DNA of 63,865 nucleotides, taken from NCBI GenBank assembly GCA_023451375.1, contig JAEXZS010000032.1, positions 1-63,865 of the forward strand, read 5' to 3'. This DNA comes from Pseudomonadota bacterium (lineage in GTDB: Bacteria > Pseudomonadota > Alphaproteobacteria > Caulobacterales > Caulobacteraceae). Positions 29,774 through 38,706 of the stretch are shown in pieces. The notes beneath the pieces are model-generated. The model saw only the letters and a list, made by a program, of their open reading frames with translations. It was not told where the DNA came from and made no database searches. The stretch's first letter is position 1; each line of letters begins with the position of its first letter. The position numbers and the translations under genes were made by a program.

Positions 29774-30774
29774 TCCCGCGCCACCTCTCTCGCGCCCTCA
29801 TGCTCGATCCGGTCGATGACCTCGATCAGGAAGGCCTGGGTCAGCAGGGCGCGGGCCTCGTCGGCTGGAATGCCGCGCTGCTGCATGTAGAACAGGGCGC
29901 GCTCGTCCAGCGTGCCTACCGTATTGCCGTGCGCGCACTGGACGTCGTCGGCGTAGATGATCAGTTCCGGCTTGGCGTCGATCTCGGCTCGCTCGGACGC
30001 GATCAGCGCATGGTGGCCCATCCGCGCGTCGGTGCCGTCAGCCCCGCGCTCGACCACGATCTTGCCTTGGAAGACGCCCCGCGCCGTGTCGCGCGCCACC
30101 CCCTTGATCAGCTGCGAAGTCGTCCCGTCCGCCGCCACGTGGCGCACCACGCTGGTCAGGTCTGCATGGCGCGATCCCTTCAGCAGATAAAGTCCGTCCA
30201 TCCGCACATGCGCGCCTTGGGCGAAATGCTTCACCCGCGTCTCGAACCGCTGCAGCTTCGCGCCGGTCGTCAGCACCGTTTGGCGAAACACGCCGCCCGC
30301 CTCGACGCGCACGTCCGCCTCGGCGATGGAGAGGGCGTCCTCGGGCTCCTCGACCAGCACCACGCGCGTCACCTCCGCGCCCGGGGCGACGTCCAGCTCC
30401 AGGGTGTTGTGCGCCACATAGGCCGAGCCCGCGCCCTCATGCGTCTCGAGCAGCAGCAGCCGCGCCCCGGCCCGCGCCGAGACCCGCGCGCCGGCCGTAT
30501 GCCCCGTGCCGACGGCGTTGGAGATGTAGCGCAGCCGCAGGGTCTGCTCGCCCGAGGCGATGAAGTCCGTCACGCCCACGGCGCGCCCGTTGGCGAAGAC
30601 GATCGCCTCCCCGCCCAGGTCGTAGAACGGCCCCGGCGCGCCCACGGCCGTCGTCGGCGACGGCTGCGGCGCTTCGCGAAGATGTCGGCGCAGGTCGCTG
30701 TATTTCCACGCCTCGACTCGCCGGGACGGGAAGGTCGAGGCGTCCGTCAGGTCGATCCGGTACGCCGCGCTCAT
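29752..30774 (-). CDS. sufD: SufD scaffold subunit
   Basis: Part of the SufBC2D scaffold that builds Fe-S clusters. The protein has 340 residues with the conserved N-terminal VEAWKYSDLR and the C-terminal beta-helix region ending DVQCAHGNTVGTLDERALFY, which holds the conserved His and Cys of the family. It overlaps sufC by 4 bp (ATGA). Confidence 0.95.
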   Translation of the reverse strand: MSAAYRIDLTDASTFPSRRVEAWKYSDLRRHLREAPQPSPTTAVGAPGPFYDLGGEAIVFANGRAVGVTDFIASGEQTLRLRYISNAVGTGHTAGARVSARAGARLLLLETHEGAGSAYVAHNTLELDVAPGAEVTRVVLVEEPEDALSIAEADVRVEAGGVFRQTVLTTGAKLQRFETRVKHFAQGAHVRMDGLYLLKGSRHADLTSVVRHVAADGTTSQLIKGVARDTARGVFQGKIVVERGADGTDARMGHHALIASERAEIDAKPELIIYADDVQCAHGNTVGTLDERALFYMQQRGIPADEARALLTQAFLIEVIDRIEHEGAREVAREWLTARL

Positions 30775-31532
30775 GCGACGTCCTCAAGAACCGGCGGCAG
30801 GTATTTGTCGTAGCCTTCCGCCTCCAGCTGGTGCGCCAGTTCCGGTCCGCCCGAGGCCACGATCCTGCCGCCGGCCAGCACATGGACGCGGTCCGGTTTG
30901 ATGTAGTCCAGCAGGCGCTGATAATGGGTGATCACCAGCATGGCCCGCTCCGGCGACCGCAGGGCGTTCACCCCTTCCGACACGATGCGCAGGGCGTCGA
31001 TGTCCAGACCCGAATCCGTCTCGTCCAGGATCAGCAGCGACGGCTCCAGGAGCGCCATCTGCAGGATCTCCATCCGCTTCTTCTCGCCGCCCGAGAAGCC
31101 GACGTTCAGCGGCCGCTTCAGCATGTCGAAGTCCATCCTCAGCGCCTTCGACGCCTCGCGGACAAGCTTCAGGAAGGCGGGCGCCGACACCTCCTCCTCG
31201 CCTCGCGCGCGCTTCTGGGCGTTCAGCGCCGTACGCACGAAGGTCAGGGCCGGCACGCCGGGGATTTCGATCGGATACTGGAACGACAGGAAGACGCCCT
31301 TGGCCGCGCGTTCGGCCGGCTCCAGGTCCAGCAGGTCCTCGCCCTTCCAGTCGACCGACCCTTCAGTCGCCTCATACCCCGGCCGTCCCGACAGGGCGTA
31401 GCCCAGCGTCGACTTGCCCGCGCCGTTCGGTCCCATGATAGCGTGCACCTCGCCCGCCGGAACATCGAGCGTCAGCCCCTTGAGGATCGGCTTTTCGCCG
31501 ACGGAAACGCGGAGGTTGTTGATCTTGAGCAT
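30771..31532 (-). CDS. sufC: SufC ATPase
   Basis: ABC-type ATPase of the SufBC2D complex. Walker A GPNGAGKST, signature FSGGEKKRMEI, Walker B and D-loop LLILDETDSGLDIDAL are all intact. Length 253 is normal. It lies 9 bp after sufB. Confidence 0.96.
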   Translation of the reverse strand: MLKINNLRVSVGEKPILKGLTLDVPAGEVHAIMGPNGAGKSTLGYALSGRPGYEATEGSVDWKGEDLLDLEPAERAAKGVFLSFQYPIEIPGVPALTFVRTALNAQKRARGEEEVSAPAFLKLVREASKALRMDFDMLKRPLNVGFSGGEKKRMEILQMALLEPSLLILDETDSGLDIDALRIVSEGVNALRSPERAMLVITHYQRLLDYIKPDRVHVLAGGRIVASGGPELAHQLEAEGYDKYLPPVLEDVA

Positions 31533-31541
31533 TGTTCTTCT

Positions 31542-33008
31542 TTACCCGACCGAGCCTTCAAGGCTGATCGCCACTAGTTTCTGCGCCTCGACCGCGAACT
31601 CCATCGGCAGTTCCTGCAGCACGTCGCGGACAAAGCCGTTGACCAGCAGGGCCACCGCCTCCTCCTCGCTCAACCCGCGCTGCTGGGCGTAGAACAGTTG
31701 GTCGTCCGACAGGCGCGTCGTCGTCGCCTCGTGCTCCAGCTGGGCCGAGCCGTTGCGGGCCTCGATGTAGGGGATGGTGTGCGATCCGCACGCCTTGCCG
31801 ATCAGCAGGCTGTCGCACTGGGTGAAGTTGCGCACGCCCGTCGCCTTGGGATGCACCGAGACCAGGCCGCGATAGGTCGAGTCCGACTTGCCCGCCGACA
31901 CCGCCTTGGCGATGATCCGCGACTTCGAATTCTTGCCGAGGTGGATCATCTTGGTGCCGGTATCGGCCTGCTGGTGTCCGTTGGTGATGGCGATGGAATA
32001 GAACTCGCCCGAGCTTTCCTCACCCTTCAGGATGCAGGACGGATACTTCCAGGTGATGGCGCTGCCGGTCTCCACCTGCGTCCACGACACCTTCGACCGG
32101 TCGCCCCGGCAGTCTGCACGCTTGGTCACGAAGTTGTAGATGCCGCCCCGCCCCTCGGCGTCGCCGGGGTACCAGTTCTGGACCGTCGAGTATTTCACCT
32201 CGGCGTCGTCCAGCGCCACGATCTCGACCACGGCGGCATGCAGCTGGTTCTCGTCGCGCATCGGGGCCGTGCAGCCCTCAAGGTATGAGACGTAACTGCC
32301 CTTGTCGGCGATGATCAGGGTCCGCTCGAACTGGCCCGTCTGGCTCGCATTAATGCGGAAATAGGTCGACAGCTCCATCGGGCAGCGCACGCCCGGCGGG
32401 ATGTAGACGAACGAGCCGTCGGAAAAGACAGCGCTGTTCAGCGCCGCGAAATAGTTGTCCGAGACCGGCACCACCGATCCCAGATATTGCCGCACCAGAT
32501 CAGGATATTCGCGCAAGGCCTCGGAAATCGGCATGAAGATCACGCCCGCCTTGGCCAGCTCCTCCTTGAAGGTGGTGACCACCGACACGCTGTCGAACAC
32601 CGCGTCCACGGCGACGCGCGGCGCGCCCTGCACCCCCGCCAGCACCTCCTGCTCCTTCAGCGGGATGCCCAGCTTGGCGTAGACTTCCAGCAGTTCCGGA
32701 TCGACCTCGTCGAGGCTCTTCGGCCCTTCCTTCTGCTTCGGCGCCGCATAGTAGAACAGGTCTTGGTAGTCGACCGGTTCGTACTTCACCGCCGCCCAGG
32801 TCGGCTCCTCCATCGCGAGCCAGCGCTCATAGGCGGCCAGGCGCCACTCCAGCATCCAGCCCGGCTCGCCCTTCTTCTCACTGATGAAGCGCACGATGTC
32901 GGCGTTCAGGCCCTTGGGCGCGAACTCCTGCTCGATGTCCGAGGTGAAGCCGTGCGCGTACTTCTCCAGCGCGGCGACGGCGTCGACGGTTTCCTTGACG
33001 GCGGCCAT
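31542..33008 (-). CDS. sufB: SufB scaffold subunit
   Basis: Core scaffold of the Suf machinery (488 residues). Typical stretches include FVYIPPGVRCPMELSTYFRI, YLEGCTAPMRDENQLH and YSTVQNWYPGD. Its ATG overlaps the stop of the upstream desulfurase gene as TGATG, showing tight coupling. Confidence 0.96.
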   Translation of the reverse strand: MAAVKETVDAVAALEKYAHGFTSDIEQEFAPKGLNADIVRFISEKKGEPGWMLEWRLAAYERWLAMEEPTWAAVKYEPVDYQDLFYYAAPKQKEGPKSLDEVDPELLEVYAKLGIPLKEQEVLAGVQGAPRVAVDAVFDSVSVVTTFKEELAKAGVIFMPISEALREYPDLVRQYLGSVVPVSDNYFAALNSAVFSDGSFVYIPPGVRCPMELSTYFRINASQTGQFERTLIIADKGSYVSYLEGCTAPMRDENQLHAAVVEIVALDDAEVKYSTVQNWYPGDAEGRGGIYNFVTKRADCRGDRSKVSWTQVETGSAITWKYPSCILKGEESSGEFYSIAITNGHQQADTGTKMIHLGKNSKSRIIAKAVSAGKSDSTYRGLVSVHPKATGVRNFTQCDSLLIGKACGSHTIPYIEARNGSAQLEHEATTTRLSDDQLFYAQQRGLSEEEAVALLVNGFVRDVLQELPMEFAVEAQKLVAISLEGSVG

Positions 33009-34147
33009 CAGGCGACCTCTCTCACGCGCGCGGCGGCGCGTGTCTTGTGCTTGTCGTACGCGGCGACCCAGGCGGCGGCGAACCGCGCCCAGTCGTCTTC
33101 ACTCGTGCCCCAGCCGCCGGAGACGCGCACGCCCCCGGTCGCCAGGCGGTTCAGGCCCATGGCGCTGATGGTCTTGGACGGCTTCACCTTGCCCGACGAA
33201 CAGGCCGAACCCGCCGACACCATGACCCCGGCCAGGTCCAGCGTGATCAGTTGCTGCGGGCTGTCCCAGCCCTCGACCGCCATGAACAGGGTGTTGGGCA
33301 GACGGTCCGCCGCCTCGCCGACTATGGTCGCTCCGGCGGCCTTCACCTCGGCCTGGGCCGCGTCGCGCCAGGCGACATGCGATCCCAGCGTCCGCAGGTC
33401 CCGCGCGGCGCAATCGGCCGCGACGCCGAAGCCGACCACGCCCGGCACATTCTCCGTGCCCGCGCGCAGACCCCGCTCCTGCCCCGCGCCGTGCAGGATC
33501 CGCACGGCCGCGACGCCCGCCTTCAGCACCAGGGCGCCGACGCCCTGGGGCCCGCCCAGCTTGTGCGAGGACAGGGTCAGGGTGTCCGCGTCCAGCGCGC
33601 GGATGTCGACCGGGACCTTCCCCGCCGACTGGATGGCGTCGACATGCAGCCAGCCGCCCGCCGCCCGCACCAGCCGCGCGGCCTCGGCGATGGGCTGGAT
33701 CACGCCGCTCTCGTTGTTCGCATGATGAATAGCCGCCAGCGCCCGACCGGGCCGCTTCAGCGCCGCCTCCAGCCAGGCCAGGTCGACCACGCCGTTCGCA
33801 TCGACCGGCAGCACCTCGACCGGCGCCCCGGACGCCACGGCCGCCTCTGCCACGCACGGGTGTTCGGTGGCGCCGACGATCATCCGCTCGCAGCCGGCCG
33901 CCCGGGCGCTCATCACGCCCTGGGCGTTCGATTCCGTGCCGCCGGAGGAGAAGATCACCGCCGTGGGATCGGCCCCGACCAGTTCGCCCACTTGCGCCCG
34001 CGCGGTCTCGACCCGCGCCCGCGCCCGCCGTCCAGCGGCGTGCACCGCCGACGGATTGCCGTTGTCGGCCAGCGCCCTGGTCATGGCGTCCAGAACCTCC
34101 GGCCGCACCAGGGCCGAGGCGTTGTAGTCCAGATAGACCGGGGTCAT
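33008..34147 (-). CDS. IscS-like cysteine desulfurase, second desulfurase of the operon
   Basis: A 379-residue group I (NifS/IscS-type) PLP desulfurase. PLP lysine in SSHKLGGPQGVGAL; persulfide cysteine in SAGSACSSGKVKPS (about Cys316). The frame is open upstream only as a shadow of iscR; the ATG at 34147 (MTPVYLDYNASA) overlaps the iscR stop as ATGA. Two desulfurases flanking sufBCD is a common alphaproteobacterial layout, and this one may feed tRNA thiolation as well as Fe-S assembly; that is inference. Confidence 0.93.
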   Translation of the reverse strand: MTPVYLDYNASALVRPEVLDAMTRALADNGNPSAVHAAGRRARARVETARAQVGELVGADPTAVIFSSGGTESNAQGVMSARAAGCERMIVGATEHPCVAEAAVASGAPVEVLPVDANGVVDLAWLEAALKRPGRALAAIHHANNESGVIQPIAEAARLVRAAGGWLHVDAIQSAGKVPVDIRALDADTLTLSSHKLGGPQGVGALVLKAGVAAVRILHGAGQERGLRAGTENVPGVVGFGVAADCAARDLRTLGSHVAWRDAAQAEVKAAGATIVGEAADRLPNTLFMAVEGWDSPQQLITLDLAGVMVSAGSACSSGKVKPSKTISAMGLNRLATGGVRVSGGWGTSEDDWARFAAAWVAAYDKHKTRAAARVREVA

Positions 34148-34620
34148 GCCGCCACCCCCACCGCTTCCGGCGCGATCCGGCGCCGCGCACCCGTCCGGCG
34201 CATCACCACGTCGTCCAGCGACACGCCGGACAGATAGCGATGAATCTCGTCGCCCAGATCCTCCCACAGGTCGTGGGTGATGCAGCGTTCGCCGCCCAGC
34301 ATGCAGCCCTTGGGCGTGCCGTGCGCGACGCACCGGGTGGCGCGGATCGGCTCGTCGACCGCCAGCACGATCTCGGCCACCATCGTCTCTTCCGCGCCCT
34401 TGGCCAGCCGGTATCCGCCGCCCGGCCCGCGCACGCTGCGCACCAGGCCGCTCTTCCTCAGCCGGGCGAACAATTGCTCCAGATAACTCAGGGAAATCTC
34501 CTGGCGCGCGGCGATCTCGGCCAGAGACACGGCCCGGCTCTCGCCGCCCTCGCCGCGTCCGTTCTTGGCCAGATCGGCCATCGCCATCACGGCGTATCGT
34601 CCCTTGGTCGACAGACGCAT
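34144..34620 (-). CDS. iscR: Rrf2-family regulator IscR
   Basis: Transcription factor sensing Fe-S status. It has the winged-helix N-terminus MRLSTKGRYAVMAMADLA and three cysteines followed by His and the IscR-type helix: RCVAHGTPKGC, then RCITHDLWEDL. The cysteine spacing (C-X8-C-X6-C) is longer than in E. coli (C-X5-C-X5-C). First gene of the suf operon and probably its autoregulated repressor. A candidate operator lies at 34702-34716. Confidence 0.92.
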   Translation of the reverse strand: MRLSTKGRYAVMAMADLAKNGRGEGGESRAVSLAEIAARQEISLSYLEQLFARLRKSGLVRSVRGPGGGYRLAKGAEETMVAEIVLAVDEPIRATRCVAHGTPKGCMLGGERCITHDLWEDLGDEIHRYLSGVSLDDVVMRRTGARRRIAPEAVGVAA

Positions 34621-34701
34621 CGCGCACCCTCAAAAAATGCGCGCTTTTCGGGGTTCCCGTGCTAGAACCCGCGCCTTCGCGAAGGCGGCGGCGCGCTGGG
34701 T

Positions 34702-34716
34702 GGACTTAGAAAGTCC
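34702..34716 (-). promoter_or_regulatory. Candidate IscR operator and promoter of the suf operon
   Basis: A perfect inverted repeat GGACTT-AGA-AAGTCC lies 82 bp upstream of iscR. Just upstream of it on the minus strand is TTGACC (34731-34726), a good -35. The repeat therefore falls in the spacer/-10 zone, where a repressor would block RNA polymerase. Assignment to IscR is inference. Confidence 0.5.
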
Positions 34717-34778
34717 TACCCCGGTGGTCAAGTATTACGCAGCCGCGAAATGACAGTTGAACGGATTCCAGAGCCGAC

Positions 34779-35429
34779 ATGCCTGAAGTCATCCTGCCCG
34801 GCGCCTCCGGCCGTATCGAAGGCCGCTACTCCCCGGGCAAGCGCCCCAACGCCCCGATCGCCCTGATCCTGCACCCCCACCCCAAGGCGGGCGGGCACAT
34901 GAACAACCCGGTCACGGTGACCCTGCACCAGCTGTTCCAGCAGCGCGGCTTCGCCACCCTGCGCTACAACTCGCGCGGCGTGGGCAAGTCACAGGGTGAG
35001 TTCGACAGCGGCATCGGCGAACTGGCCGACGCCGCCACCGCGCTGGACTGGCTGCAGTCCAACAACCCCGGCGCCACCCAGACCTGGGTCGCCGGCTATC
35101 AGTTCGGCGCCTACATCGGCATGCAGCTCCTGATGCGCCGGCCCGAGACGGACGGCTTCATCTCCGTCTCGCCGCCGTCGAACATGTACGACTTCAGCTT
35201 CCTGGCGCCCTGCCCGGCCTCGGGCCTGTTCCTGCACGGCACGGCGGACACCATCGTGCCGCCGGTCGAGGTCGAGCGCGTGGTCAACAAGCTGCGCACC
35301 CAGAAGGGCATCGTCATCGACTACGAGCTGGAGGAGGGCGCCAGCCACTTCTGGCAGGACCACCTCGGCGCCGTCGAACGCCGCGTCGGCGCCTATCTCG
35401 ACAAGCGGCTGGAAGAGAACCCGGCCTAG
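34779..35429 (+). CDS. Alpha/beta-hydrolase-fold protein with Gln at the nucleophile position
   Basis: A 216-residue compact alpha/beta hydrolase of the COG2945 kind: HPHPKAGGHMNNPVT, YNSRGVGKSQGEFD, LHGTADTIVPP (acid) and EGASHFWQ (His). The nucleophile elbow, normally G-X-S-X-G, reads AGYQFGAY; the codon is CAG, so Ser is replaced by Gln. The Asp and His positions look kept. It may be non-hydrolytic or use another residue. It diverges from the suf operon, and its 3' end overlaps the convergent terC stop at CCTAGG. Confidence 0.9.
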   Translation: MPEVILPGASGRIEGRYSPGKRPNAPIALILHPHPKAGGHMNNPVTVTLHQLFQQRGFATLRYNSRGVGKSQGEFDSGIGELADAATALDWLQSNNPGATQTWVAGYQFGAYIGMQLLMRRPETDGFISVSPPSNMYDFSFLAPCPASGLFLHGTADTIVPPVEVERVVNKLRTQKGIVIDYELEEGASHFWQDHLGAVERRVGAYLDKRLEENPA

Positions 35430-36409
35430 GCGGGGCTCCCCTCCCCGCCCTGACCGCGCGTCTTCCACAGCGACCAGACCACGCCCGCCGCCAGGATCAG
35501 GGCGGTGATCGCCAGCGACCATTCCGCCGGGAACTTCTCCCAGCCCATCAGGTCGGCGACGAAGATCTTGCCGCCGATGAAGACCAGCAGCACCGCCAGC
35601 GCCTGCTTCAGATAGGCGAAGCGGTGGATGACGGCCGCCAGCGCAAAGTAGAGGGCGCGCAGGCCCAGGATGGCGAAGATGTTCGACGTGTAGACGATAT
35701 AGGGGTCGGTGGTGATGGCGAAGATCGCCGGCACGGAATCGACCGCGAAGATCACGTCCGCGATCTCGATCATCACCAGGGCCAGGAACATGGGCGTGGC
35801 CCACAGCACCGTCCGGCCGTTCGCATCGGGCTGACGCACGAAGAACTTTCGCCCGTGCAGTTGGTCGGTGACCCGCATCCGGCGGCGCATCCAGCGGACC
35901 AGGGGATTGTCGCCGACGTCCTTGTGGCCCTCGCCGGCCAAGAACATCTTGATCCCCGTCAGGATCAGGAAGACGGCGAAGATATAGAGCACCCAGCCGA
36001 ACTCGCTGACCAGGGCCGCGCCGGCCCCGATCATGATCGCCCGCAGCACGATCACGCCAAGGATGCCCCAGAACAGCACCCTGTGCTGAAGCGCGCGCGG
36101 GATGGCGAAATAGCCGAAGATCATGGCGATGACGAAGACGTTGTCCATCGCCAGGCTCTTCTCGATGGCGAAGCCGGTCAGGTATTCCATGCCCCGCTGG
36201 GCGCCCAGCTCCCACCACACCCAGCCGCCGAACAGCAGGGCGATGGCGATGTACATGCCCGACAACGCCAGGCTCTCGCGTACGCCGATCTCGTGCTCGT
36301 CACGGTGCAGGACGCCCAGGTCCAACACCAACAGCACCAGCACCACGCTCATGAAGGCCAGCCACATCCACGCGGGCTTGCCCAACCAGTCGATTAACAG
36401 GAATTCCAT
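35426..36409 (-). CDS. TerC-family integral membrane protein
   Basis: A 327-residue protein with about nine membrane helices and the TerC/Alx signatures EKSLAMDNVFVIAMIFGYF and EIADVIFAVDSVPAIFAIT; the acidic residues in these helices are thought to bind metal. TerC proteins export manganese or aid metal loading of secreted proteins. I looked for a yybP-ykoY manganese riboswitch upstream and saw none. Confidence 0.93.
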   Translation of the reverse strand: MEFLLIDWLGKPAWMWLAFMSVVLVLLVLDLGVLHRDEHEIGVRESLALSGMYIAIALLFGGWVWWELGAQRGMEYLTGFAIEKSLAMDNVFVIAMIFGYFAIPRALQHRVLFWGILGVIVLRAIMIGAGAALVSEFGWVLYIFAVFLILTGIKMFLAGEGHKDVGDNPLVRWMRRRMRVTDQLHGRKFFVRQPDANGRTVLWATPMFLALVMIEIADVIFAVDSVPAIFAITTDPYIVYTSNIFAILGLRALYFALAAVIHRFAYLKQALAVLLVFIGGKIFVADLMGWEKFPAEWSLAITALILAAGVVWSLWKTRGQGGEGSPA

Positions 36410-36476
36410 CTGCTTCTTCCGAGCGGAGACGCCCGCCCGCGTCGGCGACCGGGCGTCGGGTTTATGACGGTGGGGA

Positions 36477-36674
36477 TCAGGCGAAGGCGTGCGGGGTCGG
36501 CGCGCGCTCCGGACGGGACGCGGGTCTGGCGGTCCTGTCCTTGACGGCGGGCCGAGCGGTCTTCAGCTCGGCCAGGCGGCGGCCGTCGTAGCGGCCCGCG
36601 CTCTGCGCGTCTTGAACCGGCAGGCCCAGCCCGGCGTGCGGCCGGCGGGCGCGGTAGAGTTGGATGTGCGACAT
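36477..36674 (-). CDS. Small basic protein, function unknown
   Basis: A 65-residue Arg/Ala/Pro-rich protein starting MSHIQLYRARRPHAGLG. AGGAGA sits 6 nt before the ATG at 36674, which argues for a real gene. I recognise no family. It is separated from terC by a hairpin (36428-36435 with 36450-36457). Confidence 0.5.
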   Translation of the reverse strand: MSHIQLYRARRPHAGLGLPVQDAQSAGRYDGRRLAELKTARPAVKDRTARPASRPERAPTPHAFA

Positions 36675-36882
36675 GTCGGTCTCCTCTGATTGAGGAGCGC
36701 GCGCGGTCGAGAAGGCAGTTCCGAAAGGGATCGCCGCCACGCACCGAGCACGCTCGATGCGGTCCGACATCACGCCCGAAGGGACGTCAGAGGGGCCCGG
36801 TCCGCTGGGGCTGATACTGTGATCGGCCTCGCGCTCGGACAAGCAGGTGCGACATTCCGCCGCTGATCCCTCCAGCAGGAAG

Positions 36883-36914
36883 GACGCCCGGGCCTTGCAT
36901 GAGACCCGGGCGTC
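36883..36914 (-). terminator. Hairpin downstream of ahpF
   Basis: A 10-bp stem (36883-36892 with 36905-36914) with a 12-nt loop, about 19 bp past the ahpF stop on the minus strand. The U-run is weak, so it may be only a 3'-end stabiliser. Confidence 0.5.
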
Positions 36915-36932
36915 GGCGGCGCCCGACGGGGT

Positions 36933-38519
36933 TTACGCCGCCTCCGTCGCCTCTTCCGCCGGCACGGTGCGGATCAGGTAGTCGAAGGCCGACAGCGCCG
37001 CCTTCGAGCCCTCGCCCATGGCGATGACGATTTGCTTGTAGGGCACGGTGGTCGCGTCGCCCGCCGCGAAGATGCCCGGCTGGCTGGTCTCCGCCCGGTG
37101 GTCGATCTCGATCTCCCCGCGCGGCGTCAGGGCCACCGCCCCGTGCAGCCACTCGGTGTTCGGAACCAGGCCGATCTGGACGAAGACGCCTTCCAGCTGG
37201 ACCTCGTGCACCGCGTCGGAGTTGCGGTCCTTGTAGACCAGACCCGTCACCTTCTCGCCGTCGCCCAACACCTGGGTCGTGAGGGCCGAGGTGACGATCC
37301 GCACGTTCGGCAGGGTCGCCAGCTTGCGCTGCAGCACCGCGTCGGCCCGCAGTTCGCTGTCGAACTCGATCAGGGTCACGTGCGCCACGATCCCCGCCAG
37401 GTCGATGGCCGCCTCGACGCCGGAGTTGCCGCCGCCGATCACCGCCACGCGTTTGCCCTTGAACAGCGGTCCGTCGCAGTGCGGGCAATAGGCCACGCCC
37501 CGGTTCCGGTACTGGTCCTCGCCGGGCACGTTCATCTGCCGCCAGCGCGCCCCGGTCGACAGGATGACCGTCCGCGCCTTCAGGCTGGCGCCGTTCTCCA
37601 GCTGCACCTCGTGCAGGCCGCCCGGAACCTTGGCCGGGATCAGCCGCGAGGCGCGCTGCAGGTTCATGATGTCCACCTCGTATTCGCGGACGTGCTGCTC
37701 CAGCTGGGCGGCCAGCTTCGGCCCCTCGGTGTGCGGCACGGAGATGAAGTTCTCGATCGCCATGGTGTCCAGCACCTGTCCGCCGAAGCGCTCGGCCGCG
37801 ACACCGGTGCGGATGCCCTTGCGGGCGGTGTAGATGGCCGCCGCCGCGCCGGCCGGGCCGCCCCCGACCACCAGCACGTCGAACGGGTCCTTGGCCTTGA
37901 TCTTCTCGGCCGCGCGCGCCTCGGCGCCGCTGTCGATCTTGGCGACGATCTGCTCCAGCTCCATCCGGCCCTGGCCGAACAGTTCGCCGTTCAGGAACAC
38001 GGTCGGCACGGCCATGACCTTGCGCGCCTCGACCTCGTCCTTGAACAGGCCGCCCTCGATGGCGACGTGCTTGATGCGCGGATTGATGACGCTCATCAGG
38101 TTCAGCGCCTGCACCACGTCCGGGCAGTTCTGGCACGACAGCGAGAAGTAGGTCTCGAACAGATAGTCGCCGTCCAGGTCCTTGACCTGTTGGATGACCT
38201 CCTGCGCCGCCTTGGACGGATGGCCGCCGACGTGCAGCAGGGCCAGCACCAGCGAGGTGAATTCGTGGCCCAGCGGAATCCCGGCAAAGCGCACGCCGAT
38301 GTCCGTGCCCTTCCTGCGGATCAGGAAGCTGGGCTGGCGCACGTCGTCGAAGTCGCGGCCCATCTCGACCTTGCCGTGCGAGACCGAGACGATGTCCTCC
38401 AGCAGGGCCTTCAGCTCCTGCGACTTCGGCCCGGCGCCAAGCGAGGCGACCAGTTCGACCGGATGCACGATGTTCTTCAGATAGCCTTCAAGCTGGGTTT
38501 TCAGGTTCGTGTCGAGCAT
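36933..38519 (-). CDS. ahpF: Alkyl hydroperoxide reductase subunit F
   Basis: NADH-dependent flavoenzyme that re-reduces AhpC. The 528 residues hold the tandem thioredoxin-fold N-terminal domain with CQNCP (about residue 129), the FAD/NAD domains (VVGGGPAGAAAA, VIGGGNSGVEAA) and the redox pair CPHCDG (about residue 345). The C-terminal IFAAGDATTVPYKQIVIAMG is typical. It lies downstream of ahpC, beyond a terminator, so part of its expression is probably read-through. Confidence 0.96.
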   Translation of the reverse strand: MLDTNLKTQLEGYLKNIVHPVELVASLGAGPKSQELKALLEDIVSVSHGKVEMGRDFDDVRQPSFLIRRKGTDIGVRFAGIPLGHEFTSLVLALLHVGGHPSKAAQEVIQQVKDLDGDYLFETYFSLSCQNCPDVVQALNLMSVINPRIKHVAIEGGLFKDEVEARKVMAVPTVFLNGELFGQGRMELEQIVAKIDSGAEARAAEKIKAKDPFDVLVVGGGPAGAAAAIYTARKGIRTGVAAERFGGQVLDTMAIENFISVPHTEGPKLAAQLEQHVREYEVDIMNLQRASRLIPAKVPGGLHEVQLENGASLKARTVILSTGARWRQMNVPGEDQYRNRGVAYCPHCDGPLFKGKRVAVIGGGNSGVEAAIDLAGIVAHVTLIEFDSELRADAVLQRKLATLPNVRIVTSALTTQVLGDGEKVTGLVYKDRNSDAVHEVQLEGVFVQIGLVPNTEWLHGAVALTPRGEIEIDHRAETSQPGIFAAGDATTVPYKQIVIAMGEGSKAALSAFDYLIRTVPAEEATEAA

Positions 38520-38589
38520 CGGATTCTCACTTACTTCTCGGGTGGAACGCCCGTCCTCCAGCCGCTTCGGCGAGGACCGGACGCAAAAA

Positions 38590-38625
38590 GGCCGCGGGGA
38601 CGGAAACGCTACTCACCCCGCGGCC
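38590..38625 (-). terminator. Terminator between ahpC and ahpF
   Basis: A perfect 10-bp GC-rich stem (38590-38599 with 38616-38625). On the minus strand it is followed at once by TTTTTGCG, a standard intrinsic terminator. It lies 81 bp past the ahpC stop and 71 bp before the ahpF start. Confidence 0.85.
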
Positions 38626-38706
38626 TCTGCTGACGCCCGGCTGGACCGGGCGCCGTGAACCGGCGGCTGAACGCTACGCGCCGCCGGCTTGTCTGGGTCG
38701 TCGGGC

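Noticed and set aside
36410..36476. Possible yybP-ykoY manganese riboswitch upstream of terC
   Set aside because: None of the conserved riboswitch sequence blocks is visible; only a GC-rich 8-bp hairpin.
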